Shown here in pieces: positions 1 to 12,437 of a stretch of 64,000 nt of DNA. How positions within the stretch are numbered: position 1 is the first letter of the stretch; the number at the start of each line of letters is the position of its first letter. The position numbers were made by a program, and so were the translations under genes. The stretch lies in NCBI GenBank assembly GCA_030407085.1, contig CM059584.1, positions 125,149,001-125,213,000 of the forward strand. The letters are read 5' to 3'. The notes below the pieces were generated by a model. The model did not search any database. It saw only the letters and a list, made by a program, of their open reading frames with translations, and was not told the origin of the DNA. The DNA is from Trichopria drosophilae (lineage: Eukaryota > Arthropoda > Insecta > Hymenoptera > Diapriidae).

Positions 1-1092
1 TATTAATAGTAAATATTTCAATAAAATGACTTGCATAATAATATGTACAAAATATTCATTGCCTGCAAAATAAGACGTATTATTTGGTTCGGATAATTTA
101 TCAGGTTAATTTACATAAATGCATAATATTTATTGAAGTGGGATGCGTATTTTAAAAACAGAGTTTTTAAAAACATATTTTAATTATGGTGCATACATTA
201 TTTAAATATTTCATATTGCTTATTTGATGAAGCAACATTTTTAAACATTGCATTTTTCGTGTTTAAAATATATGCTCTTTATTTAGTATGACAATAATGA
301 TAAAATATGTACTAAATAATAGAATAGTGGAAATCAAAACATTACATTTTCAGCAATCTGTCCACTTAAATATCGTCGAAAGAAAATTTTTTTATCATTT
401 GTTCCGAAGCACAAAAGGACATTACATATAACTTTGTAGAATTTAATATACGGATAACTGTTAGGTAATGAATGGGCGAAAATTCAAAAACTTCATACCA
501 ACAAAATTCTAGGATAAATCTTTTTTTTTAAAACAAAACTGTTATATTTATAATTTTTGTATTGTTTTTCGTCAAAAAACTATTAAACGAGAAACATTGT
601 AATTACCGGTGCAACATTGATTAAGTGTTGAATATTGAACATTCCGGTTTAAAGATTGTAATGTTCGAGCAGTTAATTACATCCATTATTTTCATCCTAG
701 GTGACATGAAATTCAATATTTTTTTTTTATCTTATTCGTACTCGTTCCATGTATAAATTACAGTGTCATAAAATCTGAGCTGATTCTAATGGCGAGTTTC
801 GATTCAAATTCCACATGAATGTGATATCGTATATTTTAAGCCAAAAGTAATTCCGTTATTTTGATGGATGCCTCACTTAAAATTCAAAAATATATTGTGG
901 AATCAGTGATGGATACTTCGATCTTAAATATTGATTTTTAGTTAATACTAATTGCTTCAAATGTTAAAAACAATCATTTCTGTTATTAAATTAGTCACGA
1001 AATAACTGTTTTATTGGTATTGCACTCATCACTAACATGACTGAAATTAATGCAAATAAATGTATATAAAATCTACCTAGTTTTATCAGATA
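1..1092. other. A+T-rich, no gene seen
   Basis: No recognisable coding, RNA or repeat feature. Only homopolymer runs and short A+T words are visible. Confidence 0.6.
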
Positions 1093-1782
1093 TACAGGGT
1101 ATCCCATAACTCGCGGACTGTATTGCAGGTAAGTATTCTATATGAAATTTCAAGCAAAAAAGTCCTTTACCGAAATTGGATCCGATGCCTACACTTGATT
1201 GACGTGCTATTGAAGTTTACAGATAAAAATGCCAATTTTTGCATGTTTATCTAATTTCGATAAATAGCTAATGAAGAAACACTATGAAAAATTCGTAGCT
1301 CTTGAAAAAATGAACAATTTCACCCCTAATACGAGACGATTCGATAAAAACCTAGAAGGAGCCTGTAAAATTTACGGAATTGACCAAAAATGCGTTTTGC
1401 GAATATAATATCTAGCCGTATATGTTTTGGTATTAAGAGTCTCCTTTTATGATCAATTTTCATCGAAAATCATTGGATTTGGGATTAAATTGTTCATTTT
1501 TTTTCAAGGGTTAAACGCGAAACATTGCAAAAATCGGCATTTTTTACCCTTTTTATGACTATAACAAGAGAAATATTCATTTCATGTTTAAAAGCCTCGG
1601 AGTTGAATTGTAGTATAGATCTTGAAAGTGACTTTAAAATGTGCCGAATTTTGTTAAGATACCTTCAAAAAAAGACAAGTGATTGTAAAAAAAGTGATTT
1701 TTTTGGGTAAACTTCAATGGTTGAAATTTCGTGTAGAATAGATATCTGCAATGTAGTCTGCGAGTTGTGGGACACTCTGTAT
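1093..1782. mobile_element. Palindromic TACAGGGT-type MITE (690 bp), TA target site
   Basis: The left end reads tacagggtatcccataactc and the right end is its near-perfect inverted copy (gagttgtgggacactctgta). The terminal inverted repeat runs for about 60 bp and weaker inverted similarity continues inward, for example the words tgaacaattt and aaaatgcc recur inverted, so the whole unit is an old foldback. TA lies directly outside each end, as expected for Tc1/mariner-type insertion. Ends of the form ACAGGGTGTCCCA are common in insect MITEs. No transposase frame is present, so it is non-autonomous. A 61-codon frame at 1525-1710 lies inside it and is judged spurious. Confidence 0.85.
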
Positions 1783-4150
1783 ATATAAGATAATTATGGA
1801 CATATTTAGGTTATGTATTATACTAAACCAAAACTGCGAATTATCTCCAAACATCAAATGTCAGTTCCATTACAAAAACCGGATCTACCTTATTAATGGA
1901 CTATGACTTTAAATTTAGGAATTTACGAATTTATATTTGTTGTTCGAGGATTTCGTAAAAAGTTATCAAAGGCCAGTGGATGAAGGGGATTTTAGGAGTA
2001 TGAATATGACAGATCTATCAATCTGGAACCTTCTCAATCAATATTTAGCTTCTATACGGTCATAGAAAGCCATTTATAAGAACACATCCATTATAATTAT
2101 CAAAAATCTCTAATGAATCTATTGGTTAAAAAAAAATAATTGTTTCTCTAACATTTTTATAATCCTGATTTTCCTTGAATGTGTTGTATTTACATATAAA
2201 TAGATACGTGCATGTATAACAGTACTTAAAATATGAAAAGTTAAATCACTTTCAAGTAAATAATATGTAGAATTACTATAAACTAGAATTGCTTAGTCTT
2301 TTATAGTAGAAGGATTCTACCGCTTCAAGATAAGGTTAGTAGTTTTTATGCTTGGACCCTCAGTTCATATTAATGTTTTGTGAAAAAACTTGTAAATGTA
2401 TTAATTAACTCGTACCCCCATTCCAAATGTGCATTTCTTTGCATAAAATGTAAGAAGGTGCTTCCAACAAATGCTGTAAAACTACAGAAATGGTGCACAC
2501 CAAATTTTTGTTGTAATTTTACATTATTTCCTGGCAGTTATCTTCTTAGTCCTCTATACTTTTAACATCAAAACTAAAACTGGTCACAAACTGGACTAAT
2601 TTTCTAGTTGGGTTGTAAATTCTCTAAAATAATTTTTTTTCTTTAAGCAATTTGAACCCTATTAAAAATAATGTATTCTCTAAAGTAATTTCCCTAAAAG
2701 CAAAATAATTTTTAAAATATGTTGTAATTTGGAGCATTTTTTGGGGTGCTGAATAGATATATTTATTACAGTATACTTTATGGGTGTGCCTATGAATCAT
2801 ACTCGTCGAATATCAAAATTACCGACTTTTGTTGTGTTAAGATTACGTAGGTTATAATATAACAAATACAAACATATGTTGATATACTACAACTCCAAAA
2901 TAATTCTGCATTTTTCTTCTTTGACACCTTTAAATAATCTATCACACAAAGAATAAAATAAAAGGCCGGAAGTTTCTGGGTAATAAATGTGCAAATTGTA
3001 AATTTTATGTTGAAATGATACTTGAAGCACCGCTATCTCATAGCAATCACATGCATCAATTGTCGAGGTAAAGTAGCATGCAACATGGAATTACATTTTC
3101 CCTATCAAAATATCGTGATGCACATATTACGTTATATGAAATTTGTTTGCAGTTTCGTCTTTTAGGTCAACGGCAAATACTACGTAATCGAATTTTCAGG
3201 TCATGAGAATAATTTACTAGGATATCTCTATGCGATATCAACTAGGCAGATCTGGGATTATATAGTAAGGGAGCGGTGTGGCAGGCAACGAGATGAGGAT
3301 TCAAATGGAAATGTACCAAGATTCCGTGACTCTCCTCGTACCGGTGCGACCTAATATATGGCTTCGACCTGTGCAAAATTTCGGTCACAATTAACATAAA
3401 AATTTTAACCATAGAAATCCTTATAAAATATTTTATTACGTTCAATCTGAAATTAGCTCAGAAAAATAACCCACAGAATTAGCCAAGGGGCTTCAAATTT
3501 TATTTAGCATCAGGCATAAAAATAAAAGTAAATTTAATCCAAGGTGGCTTAATTATTAACAAAAAAAAATACTTAATTTCGATTTTACAAATTCATACAA
3601 TTTTATCCCAAGGTATTTTCAATTGTTATGCACTTTGTATAACAGTTTATAAATAGATGATAAAATAGTCCGAAAGGAAAAAACAACAATACCAAAACAG
3701 GGTTTTCATGAGAAAATCATAATTTAAACAAAAAATTGAACTGAAAAGCAATAATTGTCATGGAAGGTCTATTGCAGTTGTGAATTTTTAAATGAGGAGT
3801 GAATTTCGAATTTTACAAACATAATAATTTCCTAAATTTTGAATGATGACAGTACCTTGATACCATACAAAAATCCACTTTGACCAATAATAATCCAATC
3901 ATTGAGAATGGTATTAGTGGATATTAAATTTTAATTTAGAAAATAAATAAACTAAATTGACAAAGTTTCCAGAGTTTAATTTTCAGTATTTTAATCTAAA
4001 TCGTTGATATAGATTTGTGTAATAATTATGAAAAACACTCACTGCCTGTCAAAGTAAAAAATGCTAGTGTACACATTTAGTGTGAGCAGCTTTTATATTC
4101 TTGTAGGGATGGAGTACAAACATCACTGAAACAACATGTTGTTTTTAGCG
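1783..4150. other. A+T-rich, no gene seen
   Basis: Only short spurious frames. A slightly less A+T-rich patch at about 3240-3420 shows no recognisable protein on either strand. Confidence 0.55.
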
Positions 4151-4479
4151 TTAATGGATTAAGTTCAGTGTATGCCTATCACGTAATATGTGGATATAAT
4201 AATATAAATATATCGATTTAACAATTTCGCCGGTAATAAAACAATACAATTTTTGTTGCATATACATATATATTGATTTTTTTTCCTTCTGCCGACTTCT
4301 ATGGACGTACCGTTCAGAATAATTCCCGTACTTGGCATGAAAGAGGAAGATGTTCGTGGCACGTAGGAAATGGAGTAGTCTACCGTACAAATTGTGTAAT
4401 TAAAATAGGACCGTTTAATATAAAAGAACATCATTCAATATTTATGAGTGATCGATTAAAAGTCTTAATGAATAACTGA
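4151..4479. other. Pocket of overlapping open frames, unrecognised
   Basis: Three frames of 68-89 codons overlap here on both strands (4273-4479 plus, 4165-4434 and 4151-4390 minus), and base composition is less A+T-rich than the flanks. The plus frame contains WHERGRCSWHVGNGVVYRTN. I recognise no family. It could be a decayed exon or transposon fragment, or chance openness in a G+C-richer patch. No convincing splice-site pair frames it. Confidence 0.2.
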
Positions 4480-5214
4480 CTCGTTTTAGTTAAAAATATG
4501 CTAACAATAGTTCGAAAAGATAGGATGTTATTATGTACTTTTTTCAAGCTTTTGATATTTATAAGCTTACGGTAAAAAATATATACGCGAGGTAAGCAAT
4601 TTTCAATAACATTTGACGATTTTAGTTATTAAAAAATTAACAAAATTAAATTGCTAATTTAGTAGAGTAAAATTGATTAAGAACCGAGGCTAAATACTAC
4701 AGATCGCAGTGAATTGTAATTAATTATTAAATTGAAAACTCATTTAAAGGTGTAGGAATAATTATTGATAGGTACAGGGTAGTAATTAGAAACAGGGACT
4801 ATAAAGAATTGAAGCTCTTTTTCTCTCAACTGAAACAGTTGGACATCATTTATCAAAACTCAAAGGTAAATATTTTGGTTATACAAATTGCAACTATTTT
4901 TGAAGTTCACCCATCTATAAGTTATCTAATTCAAAATTTTAATAATTGCAAAATAAAATATGAACTGCGTATTCTAATTCGAAGATATATTACCATGAAT
5001 TTTACGAAATATTAGTCTTGGAATTGCAACAAAATAGTAACTATTAATTCTTGGGATTATCGTTGAAGATGTACGTAAAATAATCTCTGATTTTAGACAT
5101 GTATCTACTACGAAAAGAAACGTCGGTCATTATTAGCAAGTATGCTTGTATTTTGCTAAAATTCTTCCACCTTTATTAAACTTATTTTAAAGAAAAAATA
5201 GTTTTTGGGCATAG
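4480..5214. other. A+T-rich, no gene seen
   Basis: No supported feature. A 68-codon frame at 4809-5015 is lysine/isoleucine-rich and looks random. Confidence 0.55.
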
Positions 5215-5420
5215 TGAGTGCAAATTCGATTTTACGCCCAAATTTGCGGGAATAAAATAAGACCAGAGTTTCCTAACCTTTCGAGTTGATAAGATTCGAC
5301 ATCTCTCGGGACCTCGTTGATCGCCTGCGGGTGTAAAAGTTTATTTTATGTTACTGATGCGAAAATATGTGTTTCGTATTACGACTGCGTAAAATACAAT
5401 TTTTGAATGGCAGAGTTGTA
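5215..5420. repeat. Dispersed TTTTACGCCC / GCGGGTGTAAAA repeat fragment
   Basis: A CpG-bearing patch holding gattttacgccc, cgcctgcgggtgtaaaag and gactgcgtaaaatac. The block at about 31960-32095 contains the same words in the opposite orientation (cttttacacccagcaggcaa, tattttacgccc). The two are therefore copies of one dispersed family. Boundaries are not resolved and no coding content is evident. Confidence 0.5.
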
Positions 5421-6341
5421 AAATAAAAGTACCACCAGTTACCAATTACAAAACGGTTGAACATAATTTCGTATTTTTTAAATGTTTTTTATCTCTTTAG
5501 ATATAACTCTATCATGTTACGCTTTTATGTTTTTTAATTATCTGTTTAACACTAACTTTAACAATTTAAATAAAAACTATAGGATTCATTTTTAAACATA
5601 TTAATAAAAAATTAAAATTATATGTTTTAAGGGCGTTCCTGGAGAAAATGAAAAACTACAGATTTTCCTGAAACTTTGCTAAAACGTTTATTTTTAAACG
5701 CTTTATCACTGAATAAAAATTCAGTATAGCAATCTGCGTTAAATTTTGAGAAATTTGATGTTAAATTTGCTAGGTTTTATATGGACGGTATACGGAAATG
5801 AGGTTTCGCAAGGTAATTTTTCAGAATTGTGAAACGAATAATCTACAGAATCCTTTAAAAAACTAACATGTGTTTCGGAATAGTATTAAGAGTAGTAGCA
5901 AAAGCTACTATTAACCTTAGAATTTGTATTCTTTAAAAGTTATACAATCCATTAAAATATTTGAATATATTTTAATGTGATTGCTTAAGAATCAGTAATC
6001 AATTGCATGTATTATATTATTATATTCTTCTTAGACTCCGATAACTTAAACCATTACCGGCCAGAACACTAGAAATTCTACTGCAATTTTATGAGCATAA
6101 AAATATGCAATTGTGGTTATTTTTATTACAAACCAAGTGTAGATGTTAGCGAGGCACTCTTTTTCGCTTATTTCAGTTTATAAAGCCTCAAGAAAGGTAT
6201 TTCAATACATTTTTTACGTTTTTGACAAAAATATAATTTTATTACCACGTGTTTTTCAATAAATCCAAATTTAAAAAATCTGTCTATCCACCGATTTCTA
6301 AGACAGGTAATAGACGTACCCGATAATTATACTAAATAGTC
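5421..6341. other. A+T-rich, no gene seen
   Basis: No supported feature. Confidence 0.55.
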
Positions 6342-6541
6342 GTGGACCAAGACATATTTTTGGTTACATGACGAACCTAAAATGCCGACCAAAATATCTT
6401 CATTTGATGAAGATATTCGATGCAATTCCATATGCCCTAACACAAAACAGGTAACATTGAAAGTTATCGTGGCATTGGCGTTGCTCTTCGGGTATACAAA
6501 TTATATGGTAGACAAAATGTCGAAAAGTGTACTTGGTCCAG
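6342..6541. mobile_element. Candidate small inverted-repeat element
   Basis: The left end gtggaccaagacatattttt is matched by the inverted right end aaaagtgtacttggtcca; about 14 of 20 positions agree and the outer tggaccaag is perfect. There is no clear target-site duplication. A minus frame at 6400-6588 overlaps the right half and looks spurious. It may be an old MITE or a chance palindrome. Confidence 0.35.
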
Positions 6542-8371
6542 AATGACCTATTCGATGCCAAATACATTTTCTTTGCTTCTAAATTCATGCGAATCGAACA
6601 GAAATGGCGACACGAAAATTACGAATTTACCATGGTTACCAAAATGTGGAAGTATGGAAGAGTATATTTTAATCGTTTTTAGTCCTTAAAACATTGAAAG
6701 TTTCTGGATTTTCATCGTCAGGCAATATATAAAATTAAGAAAATTTGTTTACTGTTGTTTTGGGTTGTTTTTACCTTTTTCTAAATACGAAAAATTTAGC
6801 AGTAATACACAATGACTTTTATCTGTAATTTTGAATACGACACTTTATTGACAGAATGATTGTGTACTTTACGTGCATGTTTAAAAACTGTGGAAGATTA
6901 CATGGGATCGATTAATTATAATTCTGTACCTAATAATATAAGTAACTACGAATATTACTTGCTTAGTATTATTGTATCTATGTAGATACCTTTTTGACTC
7001 ATTTTGTTGTTATACAATAGTTTGGTTCACAGGAATTCAGAAATAATTACAGGTTATTATATTATATAATTATATCCTACTCAGCAATATAAGAAATCAA
7101 AAGTTTTACTGTACTTTATGATACTTTGTCCGCCATATTACATTTACGAACATAAAAATCATTATAAACAATTATTACTTCATTGCCACTGGAATATCAA
7201 AATGCATTGATTCTATTCCTAAATCAATATAAATCGCAAAGTTTTCAAAATTTCGACATTTTTGCCCCATTTTCTTAATAAAACGACTGTTTAACAAAAA
7301 ATTAAAGATAAAGTAGAATCGAATAGGAGGTTGGGCTTAACCTGGATGGTTACTTCTCTTGAATATACTTGATTATTACATAATTTGTATATTTATATCT
7401 ATGACCTACTAAACTTGGTTTATCCAACAATATTCGTCAGTCTAAACGAAAACGGGGCTCTCATGAAAAAGCAAAATAATAAGTATGAAGAAACAGTGAA
7501 TATTCAGTGAGAAATCTTTAATTCATACATTCATTACTCCAAATATAATCAACTTAAATTAGAATCCGGAAGTTACATTGTTAAATATAGTAGCCGGATG
7601 AATACTTCCGCTATCGCCATATAACAGAGAAAACTGTCCGAATTTATTATAATATTTATTTTAATAAAATAAAATTATACGCGATACAGGCTGATCGATA
7701 TATAAATCGGACTTGTAATGTTTGGATTAAAGCAGATTTCGTGTAATTCTTTGAAAAATTCACACACAACCATTAGCGAATAAATAATTTTGAATTTAAA
7801 TAATAATTATTAGTTCTGATTAAAAGAACCTATGGTAGAAAAAATATAGATTAAAAGTTTTTCGTCTTTTTTTATTAATTTGATCATTTTTGTTGCTTAT
7901 TATAAATTTCTTTTTCTTTGTTGCATTTAAAAATTGATCTACATAACGGGGCTACATAATCTTATAAGAATGAAGAAACTTTAGGTCATGAAAGCGAGAA
8001 AGTATGAATTATTTAGAACGTTACTGTATAGGTTAATATGTAGCAAATAACTTTAAAAGCTTCATTTTTAAATTATTTTTGATAACAGATTTCGAGATAA
8101 TTTTTTAATGAACAAGTTACATTTAACTTTGTTCTTGTTCTAGACCTTAGAATTGTTGATCGCGCAGATATCCCAACATAGAAATTGGAAATTAATGGAT
8201 TAGCGGATCTAAATAAAAAAAACTCTTTCCGTTTAAGCAAAATACATTAGATTTTGTTATCAATTATAATTGAAAATGTAAAATAAAAATAGCAGAAATA
8301 AAAAGTGTGTCCAGTTAATCGAAAATGATCATTTGTGAGTGCAAATCAGGTTCCAAAATCCAAAAAAGAAA
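6542..8371. other. A+T-rich, no gene seen
   Basis: No supported feature apart from homopolymer and AT runs. Confidence 0.55.
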
Positions 8372-8692
8372 TCAAGAAGTTCGATAATATTTCCACGTAG
8401 AAAATGAAAAAGTCGATTGCTGCCTAGGAACATCGGCACCATCACCTTTGTGCCAGACAATAAAGCGTTTTGCTTCCTCAGCAAAAAAAGTTAATTTTCG
8501 TTTATGACAATTAATTTCGATGTTGGCTTTCTTGGAATTGGATTTCATTCTGTCTTTCAAATGAGTTTTTTTTCTGGCAGACTTCGATTTCATCGCCAGG
8601 AGTGGTTTGATAATATTTACGAAGATTTAGAGAAATGTGGATTTTTATTACGTCAACTCACTACTGTAATGGCCGATAAAATTTTTAACTAA
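8372..8692. other. Two overlapping open frames, unrecognised
   Basis: A minus frame (8372-8593, 73 codons, lysine-rich N-terminal half, then RFIVWHKGDGADVPRQQSTF) overlaps a plus frame (8504-8692, 62 codons). The patch is less A+T-rich than its flanks. I recognise no domain. A relic of a transposon protein is possible but unproven. Confidence 0.2.
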
Positions 8693-10142
8693 AACGAAGA
8701 ATAAGTACCCAACTTACATTCGTTAAATGAGTGATTAGTTAATAATATTTGTCCGTTTCTCGTTTGAATAAAATAATTAAAATTTCTCGGTGTGACGGTT
8801 AATTAAACAATTAATTTTCATCAATAACTTCATAAAATTTTGGACTTCGATACAAAACATGTATAATAATCGAGAGAGAACTTTAAATTTTCTAATTTGC
8901 ATATCATTACATAAAATGATTTTGTCATTAATAGGTTGTATTTCCCTTTAGCGACTATATTTAGAACAAGTGTCTATTGCAAAAAATATTCGAGCAATCA
9001 AAAAATAAATATTAGGTGCCATAATAATAACTAAAAGTTGTGAAAAAAAATGTTGCCACTGCTACTTCTCACCTATTTCTTGTTATGTTTAAATAGAGTA
9101 AATTTAGATTAAATAATGAATACAATTTCTCGACCGTTTGTAATAAAATTTATTTATAGTATATTGCTTCTCGATATACGGTCACTTTACTTTATAAATA
9201 TAAAAAAATTAAAAAATGATCGGAGCCTTTAACGTTTTCTACCCTGTAAGTGAATCCATCTTCGGAAATATGGTAAAAAATTATGAGATAAAGTTAATAA
9301 AATTATACAAAAGGTAAGTAGTTAATTTATTCGATATTGCAAGAATGTAAAATAAATGAAATTAGTAGATATAAAACGGAGGAAGTGATTATACACCTAA
9401 TATATACTTTAAGAATCAATTGTAAAATGGGGGAAAGAAATCATCAATGTTTAAATAAAAGCATTAATAAACGACAACAATAATTTAAAATTAAACTGTT
9501 ATAAATTCCCAGCAATTTAATTTTTTTAAATCGAATATTGACATTTTTGCTTTTAATTTCAGTAGCCAAGATTTTAACATTTTTGTAATCAAAGTTGTGT
9601 CCCCTTTACGGTGGCATGTTAAGTCGTTTCATGTTCTTTAATGCCTGCCCCTAATCTTCTTTCAGTTTGGACTATATAGAGGGAATTTAGGATTGTTAAT
9701 AACAAACTAAAAATATCTGAAAACTTGAATTTAATTGTTTGTAGTATAATGATAAAAGTGATTGTATTTGAAATTAAGAGATAACCATTTTTAAGACAAT
9801 TTCAATTTCCTTCTTTAATTCAATGATGAATTCTATATTTCTATATAAAACAGTTTACTAAACATTTATATGGGATTGTGAAAGATTTCAGCGGCCCACG
9901 AAAGAAAATTTCAGTAATTAAAATGAATGAAGAAATTATTATTTGACTAATTTAATTTAAAAAAAAACTGGAAAAACTATTGTGGCTATTTGTACAAAAA
10001 TAAGTTTTGTTCGCACCAAAAAACTTTTCGATTTTTTAACCACGGTATTGACAGTGTTACAAACGGTATTATTAGTTTCACATTTTATAATTCAAGTCTC
10101 AAACAAACAAAAATTTTCGAGAAGTACTTTTAGCAGTGATTA
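8693..10142. other. A+T-rich, no gene seen
   Basis: No supported feature. Confidence 0.55.
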
Positions 10143-10398
10143 ATTACATAGGTCCCCGAAACAATTTTCGAGAGAAGATAACTTTGTTAGTACGGTAGTG
10201 GTTCTTTTAGATTTTTGGTCTCTGAAAACGAATTTCTTGTCGAATATAACACATGACTTTGCCAAAAAATGATATTTTCGACTATTTTTTGGATGAGATA
10301 TCTTAAAATTAAATTGGTTAACGAATATTTTGTCTTGGGCAAAAATTTATATGATTCAAGTTATGACCCCTACACAACTTTTTGTGGTCCTATGTAAT
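10143..10398. mobile_element. Candidate MITE with ATTACATAGGWCC ends
   Basis: The left end attacataggtcc (10143-10155) and the inverted right end ggtcctatgtaat (10386-10398) agree at 12 of 13 positions and bracket 256 bp of non-coding sequence. The repeat is short and no duplication of the target is clear, so chance cannot be excluded. Confidence 0.4.
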
Positions 10399-10619
10399 AA
10401 TTTCATAGATTCAAATTTTTACAGTTTTTATTAATTTTCTCAGAATGTGATGATCGAATTAATAAACACCACATGTAAAATGTGGTTTTTAATTTTAATT
10501 GTTTAGTTTTATGCATGCCAATATAAAAAAAAATATTTCCCTCGGGGGAATACTTGACATCGTTTATTAATATCCCTTGGGTCTTCAGATCACTTAAATA
10601 TTGATAAAATAAAAAATGG

Positions 10620-10760
10620 TACATTGCTCAACAAGGGCCAAAAGTTCAATCTACGCCAAATGTGAAATTTGGCGCCCAAGCGAAGCGAGGCAGGCAATCA
10701 CACTCGCAGATCGATATTTATTCCCTCGTGCTCAGTACTATATATATTTTAACATTGTGT
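10620..10760. repeat. CpG-rich island of the dispersed repeat type
   Basis: Contains gccaaatgtgaaatttggc, a small hairpin, followed by gcccaagcgaagcgaggc and ctcgtgctcag. Such CG/CTCG-rich words in A+T-rich DNA resemble the blocks at 5215, 20530, 25910 and 31904. The 91-codon plus frame that starts here is not recognised. Confidence 0.3.
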
Positions 10761-11559
10761 TTCGAGCTAGATTTTACACGTATAAAATCGAGTTCTATCC
10801 ACGGAATATTAAAAACATTATAACTCCCACTGTATTTGAACTCAAAACTATAATGGTTTATATCGTAAACAAATTTTATTCTCACATATAATCTTTTATT
10901 AAAAGAAAATATCGAAAACAATCTTTATCTCGTTAATCTGAATAGGCTAATCGTAATGAGGGATGATGAAACCAAGTATCATGAAAATCACTTAGGATTA
11001 ATATAGTAAAACGACCGATTGAAAAGGGCAACACATTTTGGCCATTTCATCGTTAATAGGTTACTTATCGGGCAACTTTCCAAAAACACTGATTTTAACG
11101 GATATTCACATCGACAGACATCGAAGAACGCAAAGTAGACTAAACAGGACAGTCGACCATTAAAGGTCATGAAAATGTACAGCGACGTTTAATTAAGTGC
11201 GTTTATCAAATTAAACACATTGACTAATATTTTATCATATTTCTATAACATATATTTTGCAAGAAAGGTCTGGAAGCTGCTAGATCTACAAATTTAATAG
11301 TTTCATGGAATTGTCCATTTTCTGAAGCCTCCAGTTTCGTTGACCTTATGTAACCTAATGACAGTGCTTTAGTACTATCAAGTAAAATATTATATTACGG
11401 TCTGTTATTTCGGATCAGTCATTTTGAAAATCTGATGTCCGATTAATAATCAGGGACCTAGTAAACTTTCGAGTACCCAGTTTCACATTTGATGCGTGAC
11501 AGTTTCCAATCTTGTTTATAACTATGGACAAACAAACCCGATTTAATGACAAACGTTGA
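10761..11559. other. A+T-rich, no gene seen
   Basis: No supported feature; a few moderately G+C-rich words between 11000 and 11170 only. Confidence 0.5.
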
Positions 11560-11940
11560 TTTATTTACATTTCCAAACAGGTTGTCAAAGTAAGTAAAAA
11601 TGTACAAGAATATTAATTTCAAATTAGCAGACAAAACTTAAAAAGGTGTACCCTTTTTCACAGTTCCATTAACCCTTTCAACCTAGTCCTTCTCCCTTTC
11701 CTCTCTAAGCACTAAAATGTGTAAAGTGGCTGACAATTGTACCGTTTACCCAACGTATAAATCCAGCATCAATCAGGATTAAATCAAACAATTCAATCAT
11801 CACATGTGCAATGGGTCATGAGATTGGACAACGTCCTGTAAGATCGAAAGCTTTATTTCTGAAATGTAAACGAATGATCGCATTCAACGCCGTTCAATCG
11901 GACAATAACACTTAAGCTCCTCTTAAACGGCAAAGCTCGT
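11560..11940. promoter_or_regulatory. Candidate regulatory/upstream region
   Basis: Base composition changes here toward mixed sequence with many dense, transcription-factor-like words: aggattaa (K50 homeodomain-like, near 11777), catcacatgtg (E-box CACATG/CATGTG) and several caatca/attca words. It lies directly upstream of the CpG-rich block at 11941-12437. This is a composition and motif argument only; no conservation data are available. Confidence 0.3.
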
Positions 11941-12437
11941 TAGAAAATCGTGCTTGCGGGTCGCTTAGAAAATTGGGGAATCGCACCAACGGACGTAGCG
12001 GTGTCGCGTCGATCGATCGACTCGCAAAGCGATTGCGCGAATCCTGTGTCGACGGGCGTCGCGGCGCCCCCGACGCCCAGTTGCTTCACTACGGCACAGC
12101 ACATTCGTTTTCAGTGTTTCTCCATTTTCCGTGGCGAATCCAACGCGAACGAACCTCCAGTGACCGTCAAGTCCACCTTGTCGAAAGTCCAAGGAACCCG
12201 ACGGACATCCCCGAGCTTTCGCGAGCTTTTTTAACCTAAGTTACTGGCAGCAGCCTCAGATCCTCTCAGGACACTGACGACGATACCTGTGTTGCATATC
12301 TCTGTGCCTGGTTTTTCAACAGATAAAGTTGTCTGGACATGGTGCCAGGAAGATGCTGACACCTGTAAAGGATGCCGCCGGCACGGAAGCGCGGCAAAGG
12401 TGCGACATCCTCGCGATGCCCGGATAAAAAGCTAAAT
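11941..12437 (+). other. Candidate promoter and non-coding first exon
   Basis: This is the most CpG-rich stretch of the window (gtcgcgtcgatcgatcgact, gacgggcgtcgcggcgcccc). An arthropod initiator-like TTTTCAGTGT lies at 12109-12118. The block stops abruptly at a strong 5' splice donor, gctaaat|GTAAGT, with the intron starting at 12438, after which A+T-rich sequence resumes. Frames are open on both strands for 70-95 codons, as expected of G+C-rich DNA, and none resembles a known protein. The likeliest reading is a promoter plus 5'-UTR exon of a plus-strand gene whose coding exons lie far outside or deep in the window. The minus strand also has possible donors (aacacag|gtatcg), so orientation is not settled; a conserved enhancer is the alternative. 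Confidence 0.4.
12109..12118 (+). promoter_or_regulatory. Initiator-like motif TTTTCAGTGT
   Basis: Matches the arthropod initiator consensus TCAGT, which would place the start at the A at 12113. There is no convincing TATA box at -30 and no perfect DPE at +28, so it would be an initiator-driven CpG-type promoter. The motif is short and common. Confidence 0.3.

Noticed and set aside
1525..1710. 61-codon frame as a gene
   Set aside because: Entirely inside the palindromic MITE at 1093-1782, with lysine/phenylalanine-rich content and no domain.
3443..3475. TTAGCTCAG as a tRNA A-box
   Set aside because: No matching B-box or cloverleaf in the following 80 bases.
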